From positions 1 to 64,000 of the forward strand of contig JAZKEU010000018.1 of the NCBI GenBank assembly GCA_040386775.1: a stretch of 64,000 bases of DNA, read 5' to 3'. Both the position numbers and the translations under genes were made by a program. How positions within the stretch are numbered: position 1 is the first letter of the stretch; each line of letters begins with the position of its first letter. The DNA comes from Bdellovibrionota bacterium. GTDB lineage: Bacteria > Bdellovibrionota > Bdellovibrionia > Bdellovibrionales > JAEYZS01. The notes beneath the pieces were generated by a model. That model worked only from the letters and a program-made list of their open reading frames with translations, had not been told where the DNA came from and did not search any database. Below, piece by piece: positions 43,689 to 53,273 of the stretch.

Positions 43689-44099
43689 TTAATTTCTTAA
43701 AAATGGTTGAGGGTGTTTATACAAATAATAAAGAGTGAATGCGCCATAGAGGAAAAAGAAGATAGAAAAATTAAAAAAGCACCCTATAAGATAAAATGCT
43801 GCAATCGACATGATGTATTTTCGTGCCCAATTTTTGTAGTCTGATAAATAGTAATAAGCCAAAAAATCAAAAATTAAAAAGGCAAGCAACAAAAGTGTAC
43901 CAGTTCTTTGTAATGTGGAAACCATGGATGCGATATCTAAATCTTGTGTCGCTAAACCATTTTTCTCGATCATGGTGTTGATGGATTTATTATCGTTTAA
44001 TTCTTTCCAAAATCCATAAACGCTATAGCTATCTAGAATAACTCCAGCAAAGATTATAAATTGAAGAATCGACGCCGAATTTGTTGGCTTTTGGCTCAT
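43689..44099 (-). CDS. Predicted four-TM membrane protein
   Basis: Unknown function. A 136-residue inner-membrane protein with four predicted transmembrane segments (about 12-30, 66-86, 95-110 and 112-127). It is rich in Phe and Tyr near the C terminus. No family recognised. Confidence 0.65.
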   Translation of the reverse strand: MSQKPTNSASILQFIIFAGVILDSYSVYGFWKELNDNKSINTMIEKNGLATQDLDIASMVSTLQRTGTLLLLAFLIFDFLAYYYLSDYKNWARKYIMSIAAFYLIGCFFNFSIFFFLYGAFTLYYLYKHPQPFLRN

Positions 44100-44183
44100 G
44101 CATAAATATTACGCCTTATCACGCCACATGACAACGCGAGATTTAGTTCGATTATAGAAACAAGTAGTGGCAATATAAAATTC

Positions 44184-45119
44184 ATGAATACAACATCTGA
44201 TATTGTCTCCGTCGCTCAGCTCAATAAAACTTACGCACCAGATTTCAAAGCTCTAAAGAATATCAATTTAAATATTCGAAAGGGTGAGATCTTTGCCCTT
44301 CTTGGTCCCAATGGCGCGGGGAAAACCACGCTCATCAATGTGATCTGCGGAATCGTAAATCCTACAAGTGGGAAAATCACTGTTGATGGTAGCGATATCA
44401 TTCATGATTACAGAAAGTCTCGTTCGAAAGTGGGGTTGGTACCTCAAGAGTTAACTATCGATATGTTTGAAACGGTGTGGGATACTGTGAACTTCAGCCG
44501 CGGACTTTTTGGTAAGCCCAAAAATCATGCCTATGTCGAAAAAATCTTAAAAGACCTATCTCTTTGGGACAAAAAGAACAACAAGGCCATGTCACTCTCT
44601 GGCGGAATGAAGAGAAGAGTGATGATTGCAAAAGCATTATCTCATGAACCAGAAATTCTATTCTTAGATGAACCCAGTGCGGGCGTGGATGTCGAACTTC
44701 GTCGGGACATGTGGGAAATGGTAAGAAAGCTTCGCCAAAGTGGAGTCACAATCATTTTAACTACACATTATATCGAAGAAGCTGAAGAAATGGCGGATCG
44801 TATTGGTGTTATCAGTAAGGGTGAAATTATCTTAGTGGAAGATAAGAAAGCTTTAATGAAAAAATTGGGTAAAAAACAGTTAATGCTAAATTTACAAAAT
44901 CCACTGAGTCAATTGCCATCACAGTTACAAAGTCACAGTCTTGAGCTTTCCGAAGACAAATTGCAATTGATCTACACCTTTGATTCTCAAGCAGAAGAAA
45001 CGGGAATCGCGCAACTTTTAAGAAAGCTTGCCGAAGCGGGAATTGATTTCAAAGATCTCAAAACAACAGAGAGTTCTCTCGAAGAAATTTTCGTTAAACT
45101 TGTCGGAGGTCGCAAATGA
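44184..45119 (+). CDS. ABC-2 type exporter ATPase (YadG-like)
   Basis: The ATPase of a two-gene ABC-2 exporter. It has Walker [11 protein letters not shown]-loop in LVPQELT, signature LSGGMKRR, Walker [12 protein letters not shown] and H-loop [15 protein letters not shown]. The C-terminal 75 residues are the usual accessory part of YadG/NodI/DrrA-like ATPases. The permease gene overlaps its stop (ATGA), so the two proteins are made in step. The substrate is unknown. Confidence 0.93.
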   Translation: MNTTSDIVSVAQLNKTYAPDFKALKNINLNIRKGEIFALLGPNGAGKTTLINVICGIVNPTSGKITVDGSDIIHDYRKSRSKVGLVPQELTIDMFETVWDTVNFSRGLFGKPKNHAYVEKILKDLSLWDKKNNKAMSLSGGMKRRVMIAKALSHEPEILFLDEPSAGVDVELRRDMWEMVRKLRQSGVTIILTTHYIEEAEEMADRIGVISKGEIILVEDKKALMKKLGKKQLMLNLQNPLSQLPSQLQSHSLELSEDKLQLIYTFDSQAEETGIAQLLRKLAEAGIDFKDLKTTESSLEEIFVKLVGGRK

Positions 45120-45877
45120 ATTTCCACGCCGTAAAATCCATTTATTGGTTTGAGTTAGCGAGATTTTTTAGAACGCTTTTCCAGAGCATTGCTTCTCCGG
45201 TTTTATCGACCTCACTTTACTTTATTGTATTTGGTTCAGCAATTGGCTCTCGGATGACAGAAATTGATGGTATCAGTTATGGAGCATTCATTGTTCCTGG
45301 ATTGATTATGCTTTCGGTTTTAACCGAAAGTATTTCCAATGCCTCCTTTGGAATTTATATGCCAAAATATGCAGGAACCATTTATGAAGTGTTATCGGCA
45401 CCAATTTCTGCTTTTGAAATTGTCATGGGTTACGTGGGCGCGGCGGCGACGAAGTCTATTCTTCTAGGGGTGATAATTCTAGTGACGGCGAGGCTATTTG
45501 TGGATTTCACCGTAGTTCATCCTATTTGGATGTTGACGTTTTTGGTTTTAACATCTGTATCCTTTAGTTTGTTTGGATTCATTATTGGTCTGTGGGCGGA
45601 CGGCTTCGAAAAACTTCAAGTTGTTCCCTTGATGATAATTACACCACTCACTTTCTTAGGCGGAAGTTTTTATTCGATAAAAATGCTTCCTGAATTTTGG
45701 CAAAAAGTAACACTATTTAATCCGGTTGTTTATTTGATCAATGGATTCAGATGGAGCTTTTACGGAGTTTCAGATTTTAATGTGAACACAAGTATCCTTA
45801 TGATCAGTATTTTCTTGGGATTGTGCCTGGTGGCTGTATGGGGTATTTTTAGAACTGGTTACAAGATTAAGAATTAA
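45116..45877 (+). CDS. ABC-2 type exporter permease (YadH-like)
   Basis: The membrane subunit of the exporter, with six predicted helices in 253 residues. The ABC-2 signature is present: [25 protein letters not shown], cited here in part, followed by [18 protein letters not shown] and, near the end, [10 protein letters not shown] with [23 protein letters not shown]-type residues. Two such permeases and two ATPases would form the transporter. The end overlaps the convergent DUF3817 gene by 11 bases. Confidence 0.9.
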   Translation: MNFHAVKSIYWFELARFFRTLFQSIASPVLSTSLYFIVFGSAIGSRMTEIDGISYGAFIVPGLIMLSVLTESISNASFGIYMPKYAGTIYEVLSAPISAFEIVMGYVGAAATKSILLGVIILVTARLFVDFTVVHPIWMLTFLVLTSVSFSLFGFIIGLWADGFEKLQVVPLMIITPLTFLGGSFYSIKMLPEFWQKVTLFNPVVYLINGFRWSFYGVSDFNVNTSILMISIFLGLCLVAVWGIFRTGYKIKN

Positions 45878-46166
45878 CTAAATACTTTCGATCAAACCAG
45901 AATGATCCAAATGGAATCGAAGACATAATCACGGCCAAAAGAGTTTTCTTAGCGGGCCACTTGTGATTGATCACGATGGTTAAAAGCGTATACATGTACA
46001 TTAAAAATAAAATTCCATGAATGCTTCCTACTATTTTCACCGCTTCCGGATATCCAAAAATTCTTTTTAAAGGCATTGCGATAAACATTAAAACAAGAAG
46101 TGATGATCCTTCAGCTAGAGCCAGAATTCGAAAATATTTAAGATCTAAATTATTTAAAGGAACCAT
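45867..46166 (-). CDS. DUF3817-family membrane protein
   Basis: A small three-TM inner-membrane protein of family DUF3817. It shows [20 protein letters not shown] and [13 protein letters not shown], which carry the conserved Glu-Gly and His. The ATG at 46166 lies inside the end of the upstream gene; a longer reading from 46202 is less likely. Function unknown. It forms a unit with the membrane protein upstream. Confidence 0.8.
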   Translation of the reverse strand: MVPLNNLDLKYFRILALAEGSSLLVLMFIAMPLKRIFGYPEAVKIVGSIHGILFLMYMYTLLTIVINHKWPAKKTLLAVIMSSIPFGSFWFDRKYLVNS

Positions 46167-46618
46167 TTGAATAAATCCCTTCCATAAATAAGTCCAGGCC
46201 AAGGAATGGCCGAGCTCACAATCACAAAAACAAGTCCGAATACTATAGAGTAAATTTTAAATCTTTTTTCTTCCGGAGATTTTCTTGCGCGGGCCTTGCC
46301 TATATGAAATAAACCCAAGGCAAAAATCATGGTGAGACCATGGCGGATAGTGAAGAATGAAATCACATTATTTTGAAGAGCGGCTCCAGGATCCGCGAAT
46401 ACGGCTTTGGTGAGTGGGCTTCCGGCAAGCCATAAAATAAATCCAAATAGAATTTGATAATTAAAAATCTGATCAAAGGCCCAAATGAAATTAGTATCGG
46501 AATGCTTCCATGGCTTTTTCTTTAGCCAACCGTAAGTGGATCTAAAGAAAAAATAAATAATACTTAAATAAACAATCCAGCGAAACCAAGAATGAACAAA
46601 TAATATGGGCTCGTACAC
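46154..46618 (-). CDS. Predicted four- to five-TM membrane protein
   Basis: Unknown function. A 154-residue inner-membrane protein with several helices and conserved-looking His residues in VHSWFRWIV and FTIRHGLTMIFALGLFHIG. The pattern recalls small heme- or cytochrome-b-like membrane proteins, but that is a guess. It starts at GTG with a GAGG site. It overlaps the DUF3817 gene by 13 bases. Confidence 0.65.
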   Translation of the reverse strand: MYEPILFVHSWFRWIVYLSIIYFFFRSTYGWLKKKPWKHSDTNFIWAFDQIFNYQILFGFILWLAGSPLTKAVFADPGAALQNNVISFFTIRHGLTMIFALGLFHIGKARARKSPEEKRFKIYSIVFGLVFVIVSSAIPWPGLIYGRDLFKWFL

Positions 46619-46728
46619 GTTGAGTACCTCGAGTAAGTGTAGGAGGGAGTAAACATCATTCAGTTGTTTGACGCAACAGTTAGTATGTTATAAATTAACT
46701 ATAACAGTACACATGAAATGGGAAGTCC

Positions 46729-48111
46729 GTGGAAAAAATAAAGAAAGTATACGCAATTGTTAAACAATCACTCAATGGAGAGCAGCAAGATTATACAAAA
46801 GGCAGCATTTCGATGGCCGTGGTATTACTAGCTATTCCAATGATCTTGGAATTGAGTTTAGAGAGTGTATTTGCAATTGTGGATATGTTTTTTGTCAGCA
46901 AATTAGGCGCAAGCGCCATTGCTACGGTTGGTCTCACAGAATCTGTAATTACGATTGTCTATTCTATTGGTATGGGGCTTAGCATGGGGGCAACCGCGAT
47001 TGTTGCAAGGCGTGTAGGAGAAAAAAATCTAGAAGGAGCTGCCCACGCGGGGGCTCAAGCCATTCTGATATCAATTGCGATTTCTGCAATTCTTGGAATT
47101 GTAGGGGTTATCTATGCTTCAGAAATTCTAAGATTTATGGGTGCAGGAGAAGACGTTATTCGCGACGGAACTATATTTGCCCAAATCATGTTTGGCGGAA
47201 GTTATGCAATCATTCTTTTATTCTTAATTAACGGTGTGTTTCGGGGCGCCGGTGACGCCGCAATGGCAATGAAAAGTTTGTGGATAGCAAGTATTCTGAA
47301 CATCATATTGTGTCCAATTTTTATTCATTTTTTTGGTTTGAAAGGTGCGGCGATTGCTACTCTCGTTGGCAGAAGTAGTGGTGTGCTCTATCAAACTTTT
47401 CATCTTTTTAGCGGAAAAAGACTTTCACTTAAATTTGAACTTCGTCATTTTGGATTGGATTTTCCAATCGTTAGATCAATGATCAATATTTCTTGGCCTG
47501 CAAGTTTACAGATGATTATAGCCAGTGGAAGTTGGATTGTGCTGACCAAATTAGTAGCTGAAACCGGAGGAACAGACGCAACCGCGGGATATCAAATAGC
47601 TTTAAGAAATTTTGTATTCTTTATTTTGCCCGCTTGGGGCTTAAGTAATGCAGCAGCGACTCTGGTTGGACAAAATCTCGGTGCAAAGCAATTTGAAAGA
47701 GCCGAGCAAAGCGTAATGCTCACGGCAAAATACAATGCGATCTTTATGTTCTTTGTAACGCTGCTATTTTTATTCTTTGCTGAACCTATCGTTTCGTTCT
47801 TTACAAACGATGAAGCTGTTCTTGCCTATGGAACTCGTGCATTACAGATTATTGGCTCGGGGTATGTTTTCTACGGAATAGGGATGGTAATGGTGCAGGC
47901 CTTAAATGGTGCTGGCGATACTAAGACTCCCACTTTGATTAATTTCTTCTGCTTTTGGCTGTTACAAATTCCGTTAGCGTATTTTTTAGCAAAAGGTTTA
48001 GATCTTAAAGCCTCTGGAGTGATGATCGCGGTCCCTGTTTCAGAAGTTTTTATTGCCATCATTGCATGGTATTATTTTAAAAAAGGTAAATGGAAAGAAG
48101 TTAAAGTTTAA
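46729..48111 (+). CDS. MATE-family efflux transporter
   Basis: A multidrug and toxin extrusion transporter with twelve predicted helices in two six-helix halves, using a Na+ or H+ gradient. Features include LAIPMILELSLESVFAIVDM in TM1 and the GxGxxMGAxAIVARRVGEK-like segment after TM2, with a second-half counterpart at AAATLVGQNLGAKQFERAE. It starts at GTG with GGGAAG upstream. The substrate is unknown. Its neighbours are membrane proteins on the same strand. Confidence 0.93.
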   Translation: MEKIKKVYAIVKQSLNGEQQDYTKGSISMAVVLLAIPMILELSLESVFAIVDMFFVSKLGASAIATVGLTESVITIVYSIGMGLSMGATAIVARRVGEKNLEGAAHAGAQAILISIAISAILGIVGVIYASEILRFMGAGEDVIRDGTIFAQIMFGGSYAIILLFLINGVFRGAGDAAMAMKSLWIASILNIILCPIFIHFFGLKGAAIATLVGRSSGVLYQTFHLFSGKRLSLKFELRHFGLDFPIVRSMINISWPASLQMIIASGSWIVLTKLVAETGGTDATAGYQIALRNFVFFILPAWGLSNAAATLVGQNLGAKQFERAEQSVMLTAKYNAIFMFFVTLLFLFFAEPIVSFFTNDEAVLAYGTRALQIIGSGYVFYGIGMVMVQALNGAGDTKTPTLINFFCFWLLQIPLAYFLAKGLDLKASGVMIAVPVSEVFIAIIAWYYFKKGKWKEVKV

Positions 48112-48153
48112 TTTTTATGACGAATCATCGTGTGCGAGAAATTCGAAGGAGAT

Positions 48154-48588
48154 ATGGCAACTATGAGTGACAATGCAAATCAAATTGATCCCAGTCCTTT
48201 TAAAAGTTTAGGTGCCATCGTGGCGGGTTTTATTGCAACGGTAGTGATCACTACGCTAGTGGATATGATTATGCATCAGACGGGAGTGTTTCCATCTTTT
48301 GATGTTGTGATGTCTGATGAGCTTTTTATGTTGGCATTGTTTTATAGAATTATTTTAAATTCTTTTGGTTGTTTTATTGCAGCAAAGCTTGCTCCGTACT
48401 TTCCGATGAAACACGCTTTTGCCCTCGGAATATTTGGTATGATCATGGCAGGCGTAGGCGCGTACATGATGTGGGATAAGGGGCCGGCGTGGTATTCGAT
48501 CGCCAATATCGTGATTGCACTTCCCTGTGCGTGGATCGGTGGAAAACTGTACGAAAAACAAAGCAAGAAATCATCTGGTGACAGATAA
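48154..48588 (+). CDS. Predicted four-TM membrane protein
   Basis: Unknown function. A 144-residue inner-membrane protein with four predicted transmembrane segments after a polar N terminus (MSDNANQIDPS). Conserved-looking features are FGCFIAAKLAP and the final LPCAWIGGKLYE. The ATG at 48154 lies just after AAGGAG; ATG 48163 is a close alternative. It may be cotranscribed with the DoxX gene 57 bases downstream. Confidence 0.65.
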   Translation: MATMSDNANQIDPSPFKSLGAIVAGFIATVVITTLVDMIMHQTGVFPSFDVVMSDELFMLALFYRIILNSFGCFIAAKLAPYFPMKHAFALGIFGMIMAGVGAYMMWDKGPAWYSIANIVIALPCAWIGGKLYEKQSKKSSGDR

Positions 48589-48644
48589 AATATTTTTTGA
48601 TTTAGTAGCCACGTTCATATGAAAAATACATCCAAGGAGATACA

Positions 48645-49049
48645 ATGGAAAAATTAAAACAATTTACACGCAATTCAGATTTGGGATTATTGATTTTTAG
48701 ATTATTTGTGGGTCTGGCAATGGCATTGACTCATGGTTTGGGAAAGCTTCCACCACCTGAAAGATTGGTTGAGGGATTAACATCTATGGGGCTTCCAATG
48801 CCAGGAATTATGTCATGGGTAGTGGCGCTTGCAGAATTCGGCGGCGGACTCTTAATCGCAGTTGGATTGTGTACAAGATTTGCGGCAGCAATTTTGGGTT
48901 TTACAATGTTGGTGGCGGGATTTGTAGTTCATGCAGCTGATCCGTTTGGTGTAAAAGAATTAGCGTTCTTTTATTTAGCAGCTTGTGTACTTTTGATCTT
49001 CACGGGCGCCGGCAAATATTCTTTGGACAGCAAAGTTTGCAAGAAGTAA
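48645..49049 (+). CDS. DoxX-family membrane protein
   Basis: A 134-residue, four-TM inner-membrane protein of the DoxX family. It shows the usual LLIFRLFVGLAMALTHGLGK, a central AEFGGGLLIAVGLCTRFAA and C-terminal FYLAACVLLIFTGAGKYSLD. DoxX proteins are linked to redox homeostasis, without a firm reaction here. A strong AAGGAGA ribosome site precedes the ATG. Confidence 0.9.
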   Translation: MEKLKQFTRNSDLGLLIFRLFVGLAMALTHGLGKLPPPERLVEGLTSMGLPMPGIMSWVVALAEFGGGLLIAVGLCTRFAAAILGFTMLVAGFVVHAADPFGVKELAFFYLAACVLLIFTGAGKYSLDSKVCKK

Positions 49050-49066
49050 TTTTTTAAAATCCTTCG

Positions 49067-49100
49067 GCAGAAACTATTTTCTTACGAAATTAGTTTCTGC
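49067..49100 (-). terminator. Hairpin at the end of the old-yellow-enzyme gene
   Basis: A 9-bp perfect stem gcagaaact / agtttctgc (49067-49075, 49092-49100). On the minus strand it overlaps the last codons of the gene and is followed 5 bases later by a T/A-rich stretch. It could serve both convergent genes. Confidence 0.5.
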
Positions 49101-50159
49101 TAAGTATGGATAGTCTGTATAACCCTTACTTCCCTCAGAATAAAATGTTTCAGGAATTGGTGTGTTGAGTGGAGCTCTCTCGGCGATGCGTTCAACCAAG
49201 TCAGGATTTGCGATATATAGTTTTCCAAAGGCTACGGCATCTGCTTCACTTTTTCTTAAAGTCGCGTGCGCAGATTGAAGTGTAAAACTATCATTTGCAA
49301 TATAAGGTCCTTTAAAAATCTTTTTCAACTGTGGCCCAATGCTATCAGGTCCTTCAGATTCACGAACAAATAAAAATGCGATTCTTCTTTTGCGAAGTTC
49401 TTCTGCAAGATATCCAAAGGTGGCAATGGGATTGGAATCTTTAATCGTGGCAGAATCTCTAGGTGCAATATGCACTCCTACTTTATCTGCGCCCCACACT
49501 GAAATCGCGGCATCTGTAATCTCCAACATAAATCTTGCGCGATTTTCTATAGAACCACCGTATTCATCCGTACGTTTGTTTGACCCATCTCTTAGAAATT
49601 GATCTGGAAGATATCCATTGGCTCCATGAATTTCTACACCGTCAAAGCCTGCTAGTTTTGCATTCTCGGCACCTTTTCTGAATTCTTCTACGATGTGTGG
49701 AATTTCTGAAAGCTCAAGTGTTCTTGGTGTAGGGTAGGGAGTCTTTGGTCGAATGAGACTTACGTGGCCTTCGGCAGCAATTGCACTTGGTGCCACCGGC
49801 GATTCTCCATTCAAGAACATTGGATGAGAAATTCTCCCGACATGCCAGAGTTGTAAAACTATTTTCCCGCCAGCTTTATGAACACCTTCTGTGATGTACT
49901 TCCAACGTCTCACATGTTCTTCGGACCAAATTCCAGGAGTATTGGCATAACCCACGCCCATGGGTGTTACGGCGGTGGCCTCGCTGATGATGAGTCCTGC
50001 GGAAGCTCTTTGCACGTAATATTCAACCATCAATTCGTTGGGAGTTCTTCCGTCTTCACCCGAAGCTCGGCAGCGGGTGAGTGGGGCCATGATGATGCGA
50101 TTATCTAATTCGATGGAACCAAGTTTGATAGGCTGTAACAGTTGTGACATAGAAGGCAT
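49074..50159 (-). CDS. nemA: Old yellow enzyme, N-ethylmaleimide reductase type
   Basis: An FMN-dependent, NADPH-using ene-reductase that reduces maleimides, nitro compounds and other electrophilic alkenes. The TIM barrel has MAPLTRCRAS near the FMN site, LQLWHVGRISHP, the substrate-binding pair in VEIHGANGYLPDQFL (His and Asn), and RTDEYGGSIENR. The length (361) is normal. It sits in a window with two GSTs and other electrophile-defence genes. No regulator of the NemR type is adjacent. Confidence 0.92.
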   Translation of the reverse strand: MPSMSQLLQPIKLGSIELDNRIIMAPLTRCRASGEDGRTPNELMVEYYVQRASAGLIISEATAVTPMGVGYANTPGIWSEEHVRRWKYITEGVHKAGGKIVLQLWHVGRISHPMFLNGESPVAPSAIAAEGHVSLIRPKTPYPTPRTLELSEIPHIVEEFRKGAENAKLAGFDGVEIHGANGYLPDQFLRDGSNKRTDEYGGSIENRARFMLEITDAAISVWGADKVGVHIAPRDSATIKDSNPIATFGYLAEELRKRRIAFLFVRESEGPDSIGPQLKKIFKGPYIANDSFTLQSAHATLRKSEADAVAFGKLYIANPDLVERIAERAPLNTPIPETFYSEGSKGYTDYPYLAETNFVRK

Positions 50160-50205
50160 TCTATGACAGAAATCCTTCTACTGTCATCAAATTGAAAAAA
50201 ATCCT

Positions 50206-50703
50206 TTAAGCGTTTTTATTTTTAGCAACTTCCACTAATTGATCTAGTGCTTTTCCCCAACCATCAGTAAAGCCCATGTCTTCGTGAATTTTACGATCTT
50301 TGGCATTCGCATGCATTACGATAGCCGTGTATTTTGTGCTACTGCCTTTGGCTTCAAGGTAAATGATCGCAGTAAAAAGTAAATCGGCGCCGTTTTCAGG
50401 TTTTGCAATAGGGCGAAAACCTGGCAGAAGTGCTGAAGTCCATATTAATTTTTGATTTTCAATAATTTCTAAATAACAGCCGACATTATTAAATCTTTTT
50501 CCTTCAGGAGATTCCATTGTAGTCCTAAAAGCTCCGCCGGGTTTTAAATCCATATGACATTCGATAGTTTTCCAAGGGCGCGGAGTGAACCATTGTTTCA
50601 ATTGTTCAGGATCAGTCCAAGCCTTCCAGATGAGTTCAGGAGAAACATCCACAACTCTTTCCAACACAAGATCAGTTTCAAAATTAACTTTAGGTGGTTT
50701 CAT
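50206..50703 (-). CDS. SRPBCC / AHSA1-family protein
   Basis: A 165-residue START-like (SRPBCC) protein of the AHSA1 group, which bind hydrophobic ligands in a large cavity; the ligand is unknown. The signature is [20 protein letters not shown] followed by WFTP, then [12 protein letters not shown] and NVGCYLEI. The final helix ([12 protein letters not shown]) is typical. A GAAGGAGAA ribosome site precedes the ATG. Confidence 0.9.
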   Translation of the reverse strand: MKPPKVNFETDLVLERVVDVSPELIWKAWTDPEQLKQWFTPRPWKTIECHMDLKPGGAFRTTMESPEGKRFNNVGCYLEIIENQKLIWTSALLPGFRPIAKPENGADLLFTAIIYLEAKGSSTKYTAIVMHANAKDRKIHEDMGFTDGWGKALDQLVEVAKNKNA

Positions 50704-50871
50704 TTTACTTCTCCTTCTTTAATTTTATTCAGCGTCGGTAAGTTGATCAAGGTATAACCTTACAATACCGCAGTGCTATCTGGCTTAAGCATTGATAAGC
50801 AAGGGTGACTAAGATAAATTTTAAGGATAAATTTTAAGCATGAACAAATAGACTATAACCGAGGAGAAATC

Positions 50872-51228
50872 ATGGCTACCGAACCCAAATGTCCTAAATG
50901 TGATGGCGAGGCGACGTATGCGGATGGAAATCTGTGGGTTTGTCCGTTGTGTTCAAATGAATGGAGTCAATCAGCGAAAGCGGAAGTTGCGGAAGCTGAG
51001 CCTGAGGGTTTTGTCGTAAAAGATTCCAACGGAAATATCTTGATCGAGGGCGATACCGTTGTAGTCATCAAAGATCTTCCGGTGAAAGGCGCACCAAAGC
51101 CCATTAAAACCGGCGCTAAAATGAAAAACATAAAACTTCGAGATCACGGCGATGGTCATAACATCTCAGGGAGACTCGAAGGTTTTGGTGATATGAATTT
51201 AAAATCAGAGTTTGTAAAAAAAGCTTAA
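50872..51228 (+). CDS. yjdM: YjdM (PhnA) family zinc-ribbon protein
   Basis: A small protein of the PhnA/YjdM family. An N-terminal zinc ribbon (CPKC at residues 7-10 and CPLC at 26-29) is followed by the beta-rich C-terminal domain with VKDSNGNILIEGDTVVVIKD and LPVKGA. Despite the old name, a role in phosphonate use is not supported in E. coli. A GAGGAGA site supports the ATG. Confidence 0.93.
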   Translation: MATEPKCPKCDGEATYADGNLWVCPLCSNEWSQSAKAEVAEAEPEGFVVKDSNGNILIEGDTVVVIKDLPVKGAPKPIKTGAKMKNIKLRDHGDGHNISGRLEGFGDMNLKSEFVKKA

Positions 51229-51298
51229 GTGAGCTTTACCCCATATTTCTTTAGCGTGGCATTGGGTTTGCTCTACTTAGAATCCTAAGGATAAACCC

Positions 51299-52060
51299 AT
51301 GTTTAATTCGATTTCGCTTATTTTAATTGTCTATACTTTGTTCAGCGGAGCTCATTTGTGGGCCAATGCTTGTTCAGAGCTATTTGACGAAGTAAAAATT
51401 CGACCAATTTCAAGGTGGCCAGAAGATGGTCCCAACGCCTCTTACGAGTTCCATTTTCAGGATGTTTTAAAAAAGCATGGTGTGAGCGAGTATAAAGGTT
51501 ATTTTGAAAGATTTTTAAGTGATCGTAAATCCCAAGGATTGACTACGAACGCATTGGATTTGATGGGCTCAGGTTACTATTTAAAAGATTTTACGACTAT
51601 AGATTCTATGACGGGTTTAAGATATGAAAATTTAAGTATCTCAAAAGAAGAAATCGAGAGATACGGACAACCCACTGAAGTAACTGGTAATATTTTTTCT
51701 ACTACAACTTGGCAAAAACTTGCACAGTCCAATGCCGAGAGAAATATTAAAGGTGTAGACTTGATCGCTATGCGACCTTCTGGCGGCTGGACTAATTATC
51801 CATTTAAATCTACCGATCATCAGGCCGAGAGTATTGTCTTTGTTCTTACTAATTCAGTTTCAATTTTAAACCCTAAAGGAGAAATATATTTCAAATTAGG
51901 AACGCACAATTTTAATGGAGATCTAATTGCACATCCAGCAATCGTTGCATTTAAGGAAAAACTAGAACGAGAAACAGATTTTAGACTTACTCTTGTAACT
52001 ATATATTGGAAAAACGAAAATAGAACTGTTCAAGGCCAAGGCGTAATCAAATCAAAATAA
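51299..52060 (+). CDS. Secreted methyltransferase-fold-like protein with C-x-x-L-F motif
   Basis: A 253-residue exported protein. The signal peptide runs to about residue 23 (HLWANA), then C25-S-E-L-F. The segment TTNALDLMGSGYYLKDFTTI, followed by DSMTGLRYE, resembles motif I and the acidic loop of a class I methyltransferase, and SILNPKGEIYFKLG resembles a later strand. It may have a Rossmann-like fold. S-adenosylmethionine is not present in the periplasm, so it may act elsewhere or have lost the activity. An AAGGA site precedes the ATG. Confidence 0.65.
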   Translation: MFNSISLILIVYTLFSGAHLWANACSELFDEVKIRPISRWPEDGPNASYEFHFQDVLKKHGVSEYKGYFERFLSDRKSQGLTTNALDLMGSGYYLKDFTTIDSMTGLRYENLSISKEEIERYGQPTEVTGNIFSTTTWQKLAQSNAERNIKGVDLIAMRPSGGWTNYPFKSTDHQAESIVFVLTNSVSILNPKGEIYFKLGTHNFNGDLIAHPAIVAFKEKLERETDFRLTLVTIYWKNENRTVQGQGVIKSK

Positions 52061-52063
52061 AAA

Positions 52064-52083
52064 AGGCCAGCTTTCGCCGGCCT
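52064..52083 (+). terminator. Intrinsic terminator
   Basis: Stem aggccagc / gccggcct (one mismatch) with loop tttc, 3 bases past the stop of the secreted-protein gene. A weak T-rich tail follows. Confidence 0.65.
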
Positions 52084-52110
52084 CTCTTCATTCAATCTCA
52101 ATAACTATTT

Positions 52111-52157
52111 ATCAAAAAAATTACACATATCTAATAAAAGATGTGGGTAATAGAAAG
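52111..52157 (-). terminator. Terminator of the alcohol dehydrogenase gene; copy 2 of a dispersed element
   Basis: A 10-bp hairpin (52121-52130 with 52141-52150, one mismatch and one wobble) and a T-run on the minus strand. It aligns with 3733-3775 over about 45 bases; both share CTAAyAAAAGATGTGGG. The paired arms differ yet still pair. Confidence 0.6.
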
Positions 52158-52187
52158 ATGATTGCTTGGCCTATACCAAGCAATCAT
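52158..52187. repeat. Perfect 12-bp inverted repeat
   Basis: Positions 52158-52169 pair perfectly with 52176-52187 around the loop cctata. It has no T-tract. It lies 13 bases past the stop of the minus-strand dehydrogenase gene, just before the dispersed terminator element. Confidence 0.6.
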
Positions 52188-52199
52188 GCTTGATCGAAG

Positions 52200-53273
52200 T
52201 TATAAAGTTTTATTGTCGATCACGAATCTATATTTTACTTGTCCAGCTACTGTCTTATCGTAGGCTTCATTGATTTGCGAAGCCGAAATCAATTCAATAT
52301 CCGATAACACTTTTTTCTTGGCACAGAAATCAAGCATCTCTTGAGTTTCTTTGATTCCGCCAATGAGTGAACCAGCCAAATTTTTTCTTCCGTAGATCAA
52401 AGATGTTGCAGCGATTTGATTTGGCTCCGGTGCTACGCCCACAAGAACTTGTGTTCCTCCGATTTTAAGAGAGTTCATATAAGGACCAAAATCAATATTT
52501 GCAGAAACAGTATTGATAATTAAATCTAATTTCCCTACACACTTTTCAAAATTCGCAGGGTCTTTTGTCATTACAAAATTTTTAGCTCCAAGTTTTTTTG
52601 CATCTTTTTCTTTTCCTGGTGAAGTGCTGAACACGGTAACCTCGGCTCCCATTGCTTTGGCGATTTTCACAGCCATATGTCCGAGTCCACCCAAGCCAAC
52701 AACTCCAACTTTTTTACCCTTTTTAGTTCCGTATCTTTTAAGCGGGGAGTAAGTCGTGATGCCTGCGCATAGCAGTGGCGCAACTCTTTCGAGCTTTTGG
52801 CCCTTTTTTATTTTCAAAACATATTTTTCTTTCACCACGATATGAGAAGAATATCCACCAAGGGTTGGAGTTTTATTATCAAGCTCTGTGCTGTTGTATG
52901 TGAACACTGTGTGATCTACGCAGAATTGCTCTTCGTTATTTTTACAGTTTGCGCATTTCCCGCATGAATCTACAAAGCACCCAACGCCAGCGACGTCTCC
53001 AACTTTAAAGCGTTTTACCTTTTTCCCGACAGCAATAACTTTGCCTACGATTTCGTGACCGGGAACACATGGGTAAGTTGATTTTCCCCATTCTCCTCTC
53101 GCAGTGTGAATATCCGAGTGGCAGATTCCGCAGTAATCAATCTCAATAACCACGTCGTTCGCGTTGGGCGCTCGGCGCTCAATGTTGAGAGATGTGAGTT
53201 TTGTAGTTTCAGATTGAGCAGCTTCAGATGGTACGCCGTAAGCTTTAGCTTGAATGGATTTTGAAATTTTCAT
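52200..53273 (-). CDS. Zinc-dependent alcohol dehydrogenase (YahK-like)
   Basis: A cytosolic NAD(P)-dependent medium-chain alcohol/aldehyde dehydrogenase. The catalytic zinc site is CGICHSDIH, GHEIVGKV and a Cys in LLCAGITTYSP. The structural zinc has four Cys in CGKCANCKNNEEQFC. The nucleotide-binding motif is GLGGLGHMAVK. This is the YahK/cinnamyl-alcohol-like group with broad aldehyde use. I start at the ATG at 53273 (AGGAG upstream), 30 codons downstream of the longest reading. Confidence 0.92.
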   Translation of the reverse strand: MKISKSIQAKAYGVPSEAAQSETTKLTSLNIERRAPNANDVVIEIDYCGICHSDIHTARGEWGKSTYPCVPGHEIVGKVIAVGKKVKRFKVGDVAGVGCFVDSCGKCANCKNNEEQFCVDHTVFTYNSTELDNKTPTLGGYSSHIVVKEKYVLKIKKGQKLERVAPLLCAGITTYSPLKRYGTKKGKKVGVVGLGGLGHMAVKIAKAMGAEVTVFSTSPGKEKDAKKLGAKNFVMTKDPANFEKCVGKLDLIINTVSANIDFGPYMNSLKIGGTQVLVGVAPEPNQIAATSLIYGRKNLAGSLIGGIKETQEMLDFCAKKKVLSDIELISASQINEAYDKTVAGQVKYRFVIDNKTL

